Shown piece by piece: positions 8,115 through 17,218 of a stretch of DNA of 64,000 nt. The notes beneath the pieces are model-generated. The model ran no database searches, was not told where the DNA came from, and was given only the letters and a program-made list of their open reading frames with translations. The number at the start of each line of letters is the position of its first letter. Positions within the stretch are counted from its first letter, which is position 1. The translations under genes were made by a program, and so were the position numbers. The DNA is taken from assembly GCA_003151815.1 (NCBI GenBank), contig PLYN01000060.1, positions 1 to 64,000 on the forward strand, in the 5' to 3' direction. This DNA is from Bacteroidota bacterium. Its GTDB lineage: Bacteria > Bacteroidota > Bacteroidia > 2-12-FULL-35-15.

Positions 8115-9512
8115 TTAATACCCCAGCGTTTTAAGCATAGATTTATAGCTCTGTTCTTTCGCAAACAATCGCGTTGACATTTCACCTTCTTCATCTCTAT
8201 CAATGATCACATGTTTTGGTGCGGGTATCAAACAATGCTGGATACCGCCATATCCGCCCAGCGACTCCTGATAAGCACCGGTGTGAAAAAATCCAAGGTA
8301 CAAAGGTTCTTTCTGTTTTTCATTTGCCACCGGCATATATACCTGATTAAGATGGGATTCACCATTATAATAATCCTCGCTGTCGCAAGTTAATCCTCCT
8401 AAATTTACACGTTGAGATTCTTTATCCCAGTGGTTAATTGCAAGTAAAATAAATTTTTGTTTAATACCCCAGGTATCAGGCAAAGTAGTTATAAATGAAC
8501 TGTCTATCATATACCAAAGCTCGTTATCATTTTGTTTTTTTACATCTACAATCGAATATAATGTAGCTCCGCTTTCTCCAACTGTAAAACTTCCAAATTC
8601 AGTGAAGATATGCGGTTCTTTTACTCCTCGTTCTTTACAAACATTTTTAATTTTTTGGATAATTTCATCAGCCATATAAGTGTAATCATAGTTAAAACCC
8701 AATGAAGTTCTTATTGGGAAACCACCTCCAATATCCAATGAGTCAAGGCTCGGACAAACTTTTTTTAAATCACAATAAGCGTTGATGCTTTTTGTTAATT
8801 CTGTCCAATAATAAGTAGTATCCTTAATACCTGTATTAATAAAAAAGTGAAGCATTTTTAGTTCGCATTTCGCACTGTTTTTAATATGCGTTTGATAATA
8901 ATCAACAATATCAACTTGCCTGATCCCTAAACGGGAAGTGTAAAATTCAAATTTAGGTTCCTCATCTGTCGCCACTCTTATGCCTACTTTAAATTTTTTT
9001 TTGCATAATTTTTCTAATTGTGGTAATTCGTTTTTATTATCCAAAATTGGGATGGCATTCACAAAACCATCATTCACTAATTCACTAATGTATTTTAGAT
9101 ATTCCGGTCGTTTATAACCATTATTGATGATATACATTTCTTTAGAAATTTTTCCGGCATTATATAACGAACGTACCAATGGCACATCGAATGCTGAAGA
9201 TGTTTCTAAATGAATATCATTTTTCAAAGCTTCTTCCAGAACGAATTGGAAATGTGAACTTTTAGTACAATAACAATATGTATATTTGCCTTTGTAATCT
9301 GCTTTTGCTATGGCTACATTAAATAGCTTTTTGGCTTTTTGGATCTGAGCACTTATTTTAGGTAAGTAACTTATTTTTAAAGGAGTTCCATATTGCTTAA
9401 TGATGTCTAATAAAGGGATCTCATAAAAATGAAGTTCATCATCTATAACATCAAAACCTTCTTGCGGAAAGTCGAAGGTTTGTTGGATTAAATCGCGGTA
9501 GGTATTTTCCAT
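8115..9512 (-). CDS. speA: arginine decarboxylase, PLP alanine-racemase-fold type
   Basis: Decarboxylates arginine to agmatine, the first step of one polyamine route. The 465-residue protein has the fold III PLP-decarboxylase pattern: YCYCTKSSHF supplies the likely Schiff-base lysine (about residue 84), IHLETSSAFDVPLV follows, DIGGGFPIRTS binds the PLP phosphate, and GAYQESLGGYGGIQHCLIP forms the C-terminal active-site region. The length matches the shorter Bacteroidota form rather than the ~630-residue proteobacterial SpeA. It is divergent from an arginase-family gene 230 bp away, which supports arginine as substrate. Ornithine or diaminopimelate cannot be excluded from sequence alone. Confidence 0.82.
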   Translation of the reverse strand: MENTYRDLIQQTFDFPQEGFDVIDDELHFYEIPLLDIIKQYGTPLKISYLPKISAQIQKAKKLFNVAIAKADYKGKYTYCYCTKSSHFQFVLEEALKNDIHLETSSAFDVPLVRSLYNAGKISKEMYIINNGYKRPEYLKYISELVNDGFVNAIPILDNKNELPQLEKLCKKKFKVGIRVATDEEPKFEFYTSRLGIRQVDIVDYYQTHIKNSAKCELKMLHFFINTGIKDTTYYWTELTKSINAYCDLKKVCPSLDSLDIGGGFPIRTSLGFNYDYTYMADEIIQKIKNVCKERGVKEPHIFTEFGSFTVGESGATLYSIVDVKKQNDNELWYMIDSSFITTLPDTWGIKQKFILLAINHWDKESQRVNLGGLTCDSEDYYNGESHLNQVYMPVANEKQKEPLYLGFFHTGAYQESLGGYGGIQHCLIPAPKHVIIDRDEEGEMSTRLFAKEQSYKSMLKTLGY

Positions 9513-9549
9513 TTTTCTTAACTGAAAATTTTGAAATGAGATTTTTTTG

Positions 9550-9567
9550 CAAATGTAAGTAACTTAC
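9550..9567 (-). promoter_or_regulatory. candidate promoter -7 box and operator of speA
   Basis: On the minus strand, 38 bases before the speA start codon, TACATTTG matches the Bacteroidota -7 consensus TAnnTTTG (9557-9550). Overlapping its upstream edge is a perfect 6-1-6 inverted repeat, GTAAGT-A-ACTTAC at 9555-9567. No convincing -33 TTTG box was found at the expected spacing, so the promoter call is moderate and the operator role is inference. Confidence 0.4.
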
Positions 9568-9742
9568 TTCGATATTTTTATATTCAAGTAATGAGTTTGG
9601 ATACAAAAGTTTAGAATATTTAATATAGAAAATTTAATATCATTGAATTCTGGCTTTCAACTTTCTAATTTTAAACGAAATAAGAAGAACGTTTATAAAT
9701 AATCATCGTAGCAACGGTATATTTATTTAACAATATAGTAAT

Positions 9743-10690
9743 ATGAAAAATGTAAAATTCATTGAAGTTAAATCGGAAATAGGTGCAGGGACACGTGGTG
9801 CCAGCATGGGAGTGGATGCTCTTAAAATTGCCGCACTCGACTATGGAAGCACTGTGTTCAAACGAATTGAATCAATTGAGGTAAAAACAGAAAATCAATT
9901 ATTGTTTGAATCACCCAAACACAAACTGGCAAAACATATCGCAGGTGTTTTGGAAATTTATGAGCGATTAGCAAGCACCATCTCCCAAACACTAAAGAAA
10001 AATTTGTTCCCGATCGTATTGTCGGGCGACCATAGTACTTCCGGAGGTACTATTGCCGGTATCAAAATGGCTTATCCCAAGGAAAGGTTAGGGGTGATCT
10101 GGATAGATGCCCATGCTGATATTCACAGTCCGTATACAACACCAACAGGTAACCTGCACGGAATGCCCTTGGCAGCCTCTTTGGGCGAAGATAACAGCAG
10201 CCATAAAATAAATAATCCGGATAAAGAAACGGTCGACCTTTGGAATAAACTCAAAAAAGTAGGAGGGATCAGCCCTAAAATTAATTATAGCGATATTGTT
10301 TTCATAAGTGTTAGAGATATGGAACCGGAGGAGGCGTATTTGTTAAAAAAACATAAGGTGAAATGGTTCACAACTGCCGATGTTAAACGCAACGGTGTAG
10401 AGAAAATCGCTCGTGATACCTTGGTACATTTAAATAAATGTGATAAAATATATGTTTCATTCGATGTGGACAGCATGGATTCATCCATTTCAAAAGGAAC
10501 GGGTACGCCAGTTCGTAATGGGATATCTGAAAAGGAAGCCGGAAGTTTATGTTTAAGTTTCATACAAAATCACAAAGTGTGTTGTTTTGAGATCAGCGAA
10601 ATTAACCCGACTCTTGATAAAGAAAATCTGATGGCTGAAAACACTTTTGAGATTTTACATCGGGTAGTAGGTAAGTTGTTAACATATTAA
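9743..10690 (+). CDS. arginase-family ureohydrolase, probably arginase
   Basis: Binuclear-manganese ureohydrolase of 315 residues. The metal-binding motifs are all visible: SGDHSTSGG, WIDAHADIHSP and SFDVDSMDSS. TPTGNLHGMPLAA resembles the arginase loop that contacts the substrate alpha-amino group, whereas agmatinases usually show a different sequence there. The enzyme should therefore hydrolyse arginine to ornithine and urea. The divergent neighbour makes agmatine from arginine, which keeps agmatinase as an alternative. The ATG start is well supported by MKNVKFIEVKSEIGAGTRG, typical of the N-terminus. Confidence 0.85.
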   Translation: MKNVKFIEVKSEIGAGTRGASMGVDALKIAALDYGSTVFKRIESIEVKTENQLLFESPKHKLAKHIAGVLEIYERLASTISQTLKKNLFPIVLSGDHSTSGGTIAGIKMAYPKERLGVIWIDAHADIHSPYTTPTGNLHGMPLAASLGEDNSSHKINNPDKETVDLWNKLKKVGGISPKINYSDIVFISVRDMEPEEAYLLKKHKVKWFTTADVKRNGVEKIARDTLVHLNKCDKIYVSFDVDSMDSSISKGTGTPVRNGISEKEAGSLCLSFIQNHKVCCFEISEINPTLDKENLMAENTFEILHRVVGKLLTY

Positions 10691-10692
10691 AA

Positions 10693-10776
10693 TAGAGAAT
10701 TGGAGAAATAGAGAATGTTTAATTATTAAGTGGTATAACGCTAACCTTTTAATTCCCCATTTCTCCAATTCTCTAA
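10693..10776. repeat. inverted repeat element, AGAGAATTGGAGAAAT type
   Basis: TAGAGAATTGGAGAAAT at 10693-10709 is followed 49 bases later by its exact reverse complement at 10759-10775. With two mismatches the arms extend to about 24 bases. It fills most of the gap between the arginase-family gene and argS, both on the plus strand. No T-tract follows, so it is not a classical terminator. Confidence 0.8.
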
Positions 10777-10795
10777 TTCAACAATTATTTAATTT

Positions 10796-12607
10796 ATGAA
10801 TATTGAAAAGAAGATCTCTGAAAAAACCATTGAAGCATTGCAATCGCTTTATTCAGCTATAGTTGAGAAAGTATCTTTAGAAAAAACCAATCCTGATTTT
10901 GTTGGAGATATAACCTTGGTTGTTTTTAATTTTTTGAAAATATCGAAAAAGAAACCCGAAGAAACAGCAACAGAAATTGGAAATTATCTTAAATCGAATA
11001 TTGACGAGGTAGTTGATTTTAATGTTGTTAAGGGTTTTTTGAACATTGTGATTGATGATTCGTTTTGGTTGAATTATTTTAAATCCATTAATGGGAAGCC
11101 GTTTATTGATCTCACACGTGCGGGATTACCTACTAATGCACCAACCGTTATGGTTGAATATTCCTCGCCCAACACAAATAAACCATTACATCTTGGTCAC
11201 GTCCGTAATAATTTATTAGGATATAGTGTTTCCGAAATATTAAAAGCAGCGGGCAACAATGTTATAAAAACAAACCTGGTGAACGATCGAGGTATCCATA
11301 TTTGTAAATCGATGTTGGCCTGGAAAAAATGGGGTGGAGGAGAAACACCGGAATCATCAGGTTTGAAGGGAGACCATCTGGTAGGAAAATATTATGTCGA
11401 GTTTGATAAACAGTTTAAAGTTCAAAGTTCAAAGTTGAAAGCTGAAGGGGTTAGTGATGAAGAAGCAGAGAAGAAAGCGCCCATCATGCTTGAGATTCAA
11501 GACATGCTTCGCAAATGGGAAGCGGGTGATAAAGAAACACGTGCGCTTTGGGAGATGATGAATGGTTGGGTTTACAAGGGTTTTGATGCTACATACAAAA
11601 TGTTGGGCGTTTCTTTTGATAAAACATATTATGAAAGCAATACCTATCTGCTTGGTAAAAACATTATTGATGATGGCTTAGCAAAAGGTGTTTTAAAACG
11701 CAGAGCCGATAACTCTATATATATTGATTTGACGGCTGATGGACTGGATGAAAAAACATTGTTGCGTGCTGATGGAACATCCGTTTATATAACTCAGGAT
11801 CTAGGCACTGCCGTTCAACGTTTCGAGGAATATAAATTTGATAAACTAGTTTATACTGTTGGAAACGAGCAGGATTATCATTTTAAAGTATTATTTCTCA
11901 TCCTGAAAAAGTTGGGTTATAAATGGTCCGATGGTCTGTATCATCTGTCATACGGGATGGTAGAGCTACCTGAAGGAAAAATGAAATCCCGCGAAGGTAC
12001 TGTAGTTGATGCTGATGAATTGATGCAGGAAATGATCAATACTGCTGCGGCAACTACGAAAGAGCTTGGAAAGGCGGAAGGTTTAAGTGAAACGGAAGCG
12101 GAAACATTATATCGCACGATCGGATTAGGTGCCTTGAAATATTTCATGCTTAAAATTGATCCTAAGAAGAAAATGCTTTTTAATCCTGCCGAGTCAATTG
12201 ATTTTAATGGTAATACAGCGCCTTTTATTCAGTTTAATTATGTGCGTATTCAAGCTTTGTTGCGCAAAGCAAAAGAAGATTATTTTAAAGATAATTTAGA
12301 GATATTGGATGCATCTACAGATATTCCTTCAGCTAGTTTGTTGCCGAAAGAAAAACAATTGATCATTCAGCTTTACGGTTTCAACTCAACATTGAATCAG
12401 GCTGCTAATGAATATAGCCCTGCAGTTATAGCAAATTATGTATACGATCTGGCAAAGGAGTTTAGTCAATATTATCACGATACACCTATTTTTAAAGAAG
12501 AAAAAAAGGACTTGATTTTGTTTCGATTACAACTTTCAAAAACCATTGGTATTGCCATTAAATCTTCCATGCAATTGTTAGGCATTGAAGTTCCTGAAAG
12601 GATGTAG
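10796..12607 (+). CDS. argS: arginyl-tRNA synthetase
   Basis: Class I synthetase that charges tRNA-Arg. An N-terminal Add1 domain is followed by the HIGH-type motif in SSPNTNKPLHLGHVRNN (about residues 122-138), a KMSKS-equivalent GKMKSREGTVVDADEL near residue 396, and a DALR anticodon-binding domain ending in MQLLGIEVPERM. The length of 603 is standard. Residues 206-217 (KVQSSKLKAE region) are encoded by a short tandem word also found in intergenic repeats of this window. The overall length is not changed by it, suggesting the word replaced a variable segment. Confidence 0.96.
   Translation: MNIEKKISEKTIEALQSLYSAIVEKVSLEKTNPDFVGDITLVVFNFLKISKKKPEETATEIGNYLKSNIDEVVDFNVVKGFLNIVIDDSFWLNYFKSINGKPFIDLTRAGLPTNAPTVMVEYSSPNTNKPLHLGHVRNNLLGYSVSEILKAAGNNVIKTNLVNDRGIHICKSMLAWKKWGGGETPESSGLKGDHLVGKYYVEFDKQFKVQSSKLKAEGVSDEEAEKKAPIMLEIQDMLRKWEAGDKETRALWEMMNGWVYKGFDATYKMLGVSFDKTYYESNTYLLGKNIIDDGLAKGVLKRRADNSIYIDLTADGLDEKTLLRADGTSVYITQDLGTAVQRFEEYKFDKLVYTVGNEQDYHFKVLFLILKKLGYKWSDGLYHLSYGMVELPEGKMKSREGTVVDADELMQEMINTAAATTKELGKAEGLSETEAETLYRTIGLGALKYFMLKIDPKKKMLFNPAESIDFNGNTAPFIQFNYVRIQALLRKAKEDYFKDNLEILDASTDIPSASLLPKEKQLIIQLYGFNSTLNQAANEYSPAVIANYVYDLAKEFSQYYHDTPIFKEEKKDLILFRLQLSKTIGIAIKSSMQLLGIEVPERM
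11411..11446 (+). repeat. intergenic-type repeat word inside argS
   Basis: The argS codons at 11411-11446 contain TTTAAAGTTCAAAGTTCAAA followed by GTTGAAAGCTGAAG, a tandem series of the word AAAGTTC/AAAGTTGA. The same words make up intergenic elements near 21952, 47094 and 47612. Here they are read in frame as Phe-Lys-Val-Gln-Ser-Ser-Lys-Leu-Lys-Ala-Glu. Confidence 0.65.
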
Positions 12608-12721
12608 TTTTCAGAAGGTAGAAGGTAGAAAACGGAAGACATGGGTTAACCTTGAATTAACTGTTCTTTTAGAGGAGTTTTCTAGCTTTTAACTTTCTAA
12701 CTTTAAACTTTGAACTAATTT

Positions 12722-15700
12722 TTACCTTACTAAAGTTACAGTTCCAATATAATCATGTTGTTTATGAAATACATCGGTAAGATTCACTTTCCAAACATAA
12801 ACATCTTCTTGTGCTGTATGTTTTCCTCCGTTCGCTTTTCCATCCCATCCGTCATCCAGGTCTTTACCATGAAAAATCATATTTCCCCAACGATCAAATA
12901 TCCATAGATCATATTGAATAATACCTATTCCTTTTCCTAAGAATAAATCATTCACTCCGGCACTGGCATAAGGAGTAAAAGCATTGGGGATAAAAAATGA
13001 AAATTCAGGTTCGATAAAAATTTCATGAGTAACATTGGCATAGCAAAAATTAGCATTGTGAACAATTAATTTTGCCTGATACGTACTGCCTGGAACGCTT
13101 GGATACGTATGGATTGGCGTAGTGATGTTAGGAGCTAACGTATCACCATCACCAAATTCCCATTTCCAAAAATTTACATCAGATGATGATTGATTAATAA
13201 AAGTTACATTGCGATCTAGCACTGTTGCAGGGTTTGGAGTAGCATAGAATTCGGCAATAGGCATTGCAAAGACAGTAATCATTTTGTCAATTTTTAGATT
13301 TGCTTTGCATGAATTATTATCAGTTACTGAAAGTCCAACATCATATTTTCCTGTATTCTCGTAACAATGAGAAGGAGATTGTGAAGTGCTTGTTCCTCCA
13401 TCACCGAAAGTCCATTTCCAATCTTTAATTTTATTTCCTCCACTAACAGAAGAAAAATCAGTGAACGTTACACAATGTTCAGGACATCCATCGGGATCGT
13501 CAACAATAAAGTTTACAATTGGAAGTGGAAAAATATTGATGATAACACTTGAACTGACAGGGGGGCACGGACCTACCGGATCATTAGTGGTTAACAATAA
13601 TATCACTGAACCAGCTGAACACTCTGTTGCACTTGGTGTATAAGTTGCGTTTAAAGTGGTATTGTCAGGAGAATAGGTGCCGGCACCACCACTCCATGTT
13701 GCGCTGGTTGCCGACCCGCCGATAGAACCATTAAGTTGAACATTCGAACCTGAACAAACAGGTTGTGTATTTCCTGCATATACTGTTGCTAATGGGTTTA
13801 TGGTTAAAGTCATTTGATCACTTGCTGCCGGACAAGGTCCTGCAGGGTCGTTGGTGGTATATGTTAATGATATTAACCCAGCATCATTTTCTGCTGCACT
13901 AGGTGTATAAGTGGCATTTGAAAAAGTGTTGCCCGGATTATAAGTCCCCGCCCCGCCACTCCATGATCCGCTGGAAGCTGCGCCATTGTATACACCTGCT
14001 AAAGTTATTGTACTTCCGGAACAAATGGTTTGATCAGAACCGGCACTTGCTAAAGCCGGCGGACTAATAATAATCACTATTTGATCGTTTGCCGGATTAC
14101 AAGGACCGGCAGGGTCGTTGGTTGTTAATGTCAATACAACGCTACCTAACGCTACTTCTGTTGCACTTGGAGTATAAACACAATTTAAACTTGTATTGTT
14201 GGGATTGTAAGTTCCTCCACCGCCACTCCATGTGGCACTTGAAGCTGAACCACCGATAGAACCTGCTAATATTGCTGTTGAACCATTGCATATTGTTTGA
14301 TCAGAACCTGCATTGGCTGTTGGTATTTGGTAAATGAGTATAATCATTTGATCGCTTATAGCAGGGCAGGGACCTACAGGATCGTTGGTGGTGAAGGTTA
14401 ACGAAATGTCAGGGTTTGTCGTTTCAGATTCATTTAGTGTATAAATGGCATTGGGATCGGAATTGTTTGGATTAAATGTTCCTGCGCCACCGCTCCATGT
14501 TCCGCTAGTGGCAGCGCCACTGAATGTTGCTGCTAAAATTATGTTATTGCCTACTGTTGCACTGTTAATACATACGTTTTGGTCAACTCCGGCATTAACT
14601 ATTGCCACCGGATTTATTTTAATTGCCATTTGATCTGTAGCAGGAGGGCATGCCCCGGCTATATTGGTTGTTAAAGTTAATGTAACTCCACCTACAGAAA
14701 TTTCTCCGGCATTTGGAGTATAAGTACTGTTTGCACTTGTATTATTTGGATTAAATGTGCCTGCACCTCCGCTCCAGATCATAGTTGTAGCAGAACCACC
14801 AACAGAACCTGCTAATATTGAGGAACCATTGCATATCGTTTGATCAGGTCCTGCATTGGCTGTTGGTAAAGGGTCAATAGTAATTTTCATTGTACTTGAT
14901 ACCGGAAGGCAAGGTCCGGCAGGGTCATTAGTAGTATATGTTAATGAAACAAGACCTGCTGTTTCTTCTGCAGTAGTTGGCGTATATGCTGCATTCGGAT
15001 TAGTGCTGTTCGGACTGAATGTGCCTGCACCACCACTCCATGTTCCGCTTGTAGCAGAACCACCAACACTACCTGCTAAATTTGCGGAGCTTCCATGACA
15101 GATAGTTTGATCACTACCTGCACTAACTGTCGCAACCGGATTTATTTTAATCAGCATCTGATCGCTTGCTGAAGAACATGGACCTGCAGGGTCATTACTC
15201 GTTAATGTTAATGCAAGGCTGCCTGTGGCTATTTCGAATGCATTAGGTGTGTAAACAGGATTTACAATTGTATTGTTTGGATTAAAAGTGCCAGAACCTC
15301 CACTCCAGGTGATACTTGAAGCAGCACCGGAAAAAGAGCCATCTAATGTTACAGTTGAACCTTCGCAGATAGTTTGATCAATGCCAGCATTCACAATTGG
15401 TAATGGATTAACGGTTACATCAACCGAATCTGTTGCAACACAATTAGAAACTGTGTTTGTTGTAGTTACTGTATAGGAAGAAGTTACAGGCACATTCTGG
15501 TTATTTGATAAAGTAACGGTTGGATTAGAAATTACCGATGAGTTTAATCCTGTTGTGGGTGACCAACTATACGTATAATTGGCTGTGGATGGAGCTCCTA
15601 AATTTCCGGTATTGCCTGTACATATTGTAATATCACGACCGGCATCTGATACAGGTGCATTAATAACAATTACAATTGTATCTTTTCCAGGACAACTGGC

Positions 15701-17104
15701 TGGTGTAGCGTAAATAATGGAATTATTTCCAATATTGGCGGCAGTGGGACTAAAAATTCCTGCTGACGCATCAGTAATTCCAGGTCCACTCCATGTCCCA
15801 CCTGTAATACTGGTAGTAAGAGTTACCGGTGGTGCATTCAAACAAAAAGGTCCGGAAGGATCAACAGTGGGGTATATAGGAAGATCAACAAATACATTCT
15901 GCGTTATCGATGAGCTGCAATTTCCTATATAAATGGTTAATGTTACAGGGTAGTTACCGTTATGTGGGAATACATGAGTAGGGTTTTTAATAACGGCATC
16001 TGCAATGCTATCATTGTTAAAATCCCAAGCCCAGCCTGTTGCATTTTCGGTAGGGGTTGATGTATCTGTAAATTGAGTATACGAACCTGCACAACCTGTA
16101 AATGGTGTAAATGATACAGGACTTGGACCAGGGTTACCAACCGTAATATCAAGTGTTGTGGAACAATTAGGACCCGCGAGTGACGACATTACTACTTCAT
16201 AAGTTCCCGCAGTATCTACATCAACAGTTTGATTGGTAGCAGGACCTTGAATACCTTTAGTACCCCCTGCTTTATTGGTCCAAGTATATGTCAAAGCATT
16301 GGTAGGAGCTGCTAACCGATAACCACCACAGGCATTTGGTGCAGTGGTGATCACATCAGCCGGACCACAACTTGCATCGATGTAAGCATAGCCGAAATGG
16401 GCACCCAAAGCACAATCCCCTGTAGTGAATTCGATAGAAACGCATTGTCCGATATAAGCCGCAAAAGGAAGCACCACAGTACTCCAGCCCCTGTACCAAA
16501 CATTCCTGGCATGATTGTTTGTTTGGGTGAAGTCAGTCATTGGAGGTCGCGCTACTACAAATAAATTTCCACAAGAAATTTGATTTCCAGCCGAATCACG
16601 CACCGCAACATTAAAATAAGGACGCTCGGAATCGCTATGGGCAGGAAACCCAACTGCAGGCTCTTCTAGGACAACAGCATATCGAAAAGTAAAATTAGCA
16701 GTTGAAGGTTCAACACGATATGTAAAAGTAGCTCTTGCAGCCATAGAGCCAACACCTTGCCCATCGCCCATTACAGTATTGCCATCTCCTAATCGAAGTG
16801 CTTGATTTCCGCCAAACGGAGGCACTACAGGCAAAATAGTTCCACCAACCATTGGATCATAATTACCCAATGTTTGTATTACGTGCTGCGGGGCACTAAA
16901 GCCTGCTGATGTAATACAAGGATTTGGGGGAGGATTACCACAAGTACTGGAAGCATCAGATCCAACCCAATAATTCCAGCCACCGCCAGAGCCTGATTCA
17001 AACCCTGAATTATTACAAACAGAGCAAGCACTTTGAGAGTATCCTTTGAAAGAGACTATCAAAATAAAAAGAAAAATGAGATTAATATTTTTCAAAGACT
17101 TCAT
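12722..17104 (-). CDS. giant repeat protein with type IX (type B) sorting domain
   Basis: A 1460-residue exported protein. The signal peptide ends near SFKGYSQS. An N-terminal domain with paired Cys residues (CSVCNNSGFESG to GYAYIDASC, about 25-245) is followed by Ig-like and PKD segments (WAWDFNNDSIAD) to about residue 565. Seven tandem ~89-residue repeats span about 566-1191, each with DQTICxGS, TWSGGxGTxxPNNT and TTNDPAGPC. Two PKD domains follow (WTFGDGG, WEFGDGDT). The last ~95 residues (FFIPNAFTPYASAGVNDLF to GTVTLVR) are the type B sorting domain recognised by the type IX system. Probably a cell-surface or secreted adhesive or matrix protein. A paralogue of equal design lies just upstream. 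No enzymatic domain was seen. Confidence 0.9.
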   Translation of the reverse strand: MKSLKNINLIFLFILIVSFKGYSQSACSVCNNSGFESGSGGGWNYWVGSDASSTCGNPPPNPCITSAGFSAPQHVIQTLGNYDPMVGGTILPVVPPFGGNQALRLGDGNTVMGDGQGVGSMAARATFTYRVEPSTANFTFRYAVVLEEPAVGFPAHSDSERPYFNVAVRDSAGNQISCGNLFVVARPPMTDFTQTNNHARNVWYRGWSTVVLPFAAYIGQCVSIEFTTGDCALGAHFGYAYIDASCGPADVITTAPNACGGYRLAAPTNALTYTWTNKAGGTKGIQGPATNQTVDVDTAGTYEVVMSSLAGPNCSTTLDITVGNPGPSPVSFTPFTGCAGSYTQFTDTSTPTENATGWAWDFNNDSIADAVIKNPTHVFPHNGNYPVTLTIYIGNCSSSITQNVFVDLPIYPTVDPSGPFCLNAPPVTLTTSITGGTWSGPGITDASAGIFSPTAANIGNNSIIYATPASCPGKDTIVIVINAPVSDAGRDITICTGNTGNLGAPSTANYTYSWSPTTGLNSSVISNPTVTLSNNQNVPVTSSYTVTTTNTVSNCVATDSVDVTVNPLPIVNAGIDQTICEGSTVTLDGSFSGAASSITWSGGSGTFNPNNTIVNPVYTPNAFEIATGSLALTLTSNDPAGPCSSASDQMLIKINPVATVSAGSDQTICHGSSANLAGSVGGSATSGTWSGGAGTFSPNSTNPNAAYTPTTAEETAGLVSLTYTTNDPAGPCLPVSSTMKITIDPLPTANAGPDQTICNGSSILAGSVGGSATTMIWSGGAGTFNPNNTSANSTYTPNAGEISVGGVTLTLTTNIAGACPPATDQMAIKINPVAIVNAGVDQNVCINSATVGNNIILAATFSGAATSGTWSGGAGTFNPNNSDPNAIYTLNESETTNPDISLTFTTNDPVGPCPAISDQMIILIYQIPTANAGSDQTICNGSTAILAGSIGGSASSATWSGGGGTYNPNNTSLNCVYTPSATEVALGSVVLTLTTNDPAGPCNPANDQIVIIISPPALASAGSDQTICSGSTITLAGVYNGAASSGSWSGGAGTYNPGNTFSNATYTPSAAENDAGLISLTYTTNDPAGPCPAASDQMTLTINPLATVYAGNTQPVCSGSNVQLNGSIGGSATSATWSGGAGTYSPDNTTLNATYTPSATECSAGSVILLLTTNDPVGPCPPVSSSVIINIFPLPIVNFIVDDPDGCPEHCVTFTDFSSVSGGNKIKDWKWTFGDGGTSTSQSPSHCYENTGKYDVGLSVTDNNSCKANLKIDKMITVFAMPIAEFYATPNPATVLDRNVTFINQSSSDVNFWKWEFGDGDTLAPNITTPIHTYPSVPGSTYQAKLIVHNANFCYANVTHEIFIEPEFSFFIPNAFTPYASAGVNDLFLGKGIGIIQYDLWIFDRWGNMIFHGKDLDDGWDGKANGGKHTAQEDVYVWKVNLTDVFHKQHDYIGTVTLVR
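13530..15410 (-). repeat. seven tandem ~267-bp coding repeats
   Basis: This part of the 1460-residue protein gene encodes seven repeats of about 88-93 residues. The consensus runs AGxDQTIC, LAGSxGGSAT, TWSGGAGTFNPNN, YTPSATE, TTNDPAGPC, SDQM. Repeat 4 has an insertion after its Cys and uses YTLNESET. Repeat 7 has QPVC instead of QTIC. Position-specific differences are shared with the array in the neighbouring paralogue. Confidence 0.9.
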
Positions 17105-17218
17105 TGTACTTTTAAAATGCTTCTATTTGAATTTTGTTTTTATTAAAATTAATGTTTTTTTAGCAAAAGTTCTCAAGTGATTCATAAATTTTAGTTTGCT
17201 CTTTGCTTTAACTCCCCT

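Noticed and set aside
10693..10776. Terminator between the arginase-family gene and argS
   Set aside because: The stem is perfect but has a 49-base loop and no T-tract, so it is listed as a repeat.
13386..13643. Plus-strand ORFs within the giant repeat genes (also near 14445, 14856, 19557 and 20253)
   Set aside because: They are antisense to the coding repeats and recur with the repeat period, as expected from shadow frames of a repetitive gene.
13530..15410. CRISPR-like direct repeats
   Set aside because: The period is about 267 bases and the repeats are diverged coding modules, not short exact repeats with spacers; no cas gene is present.
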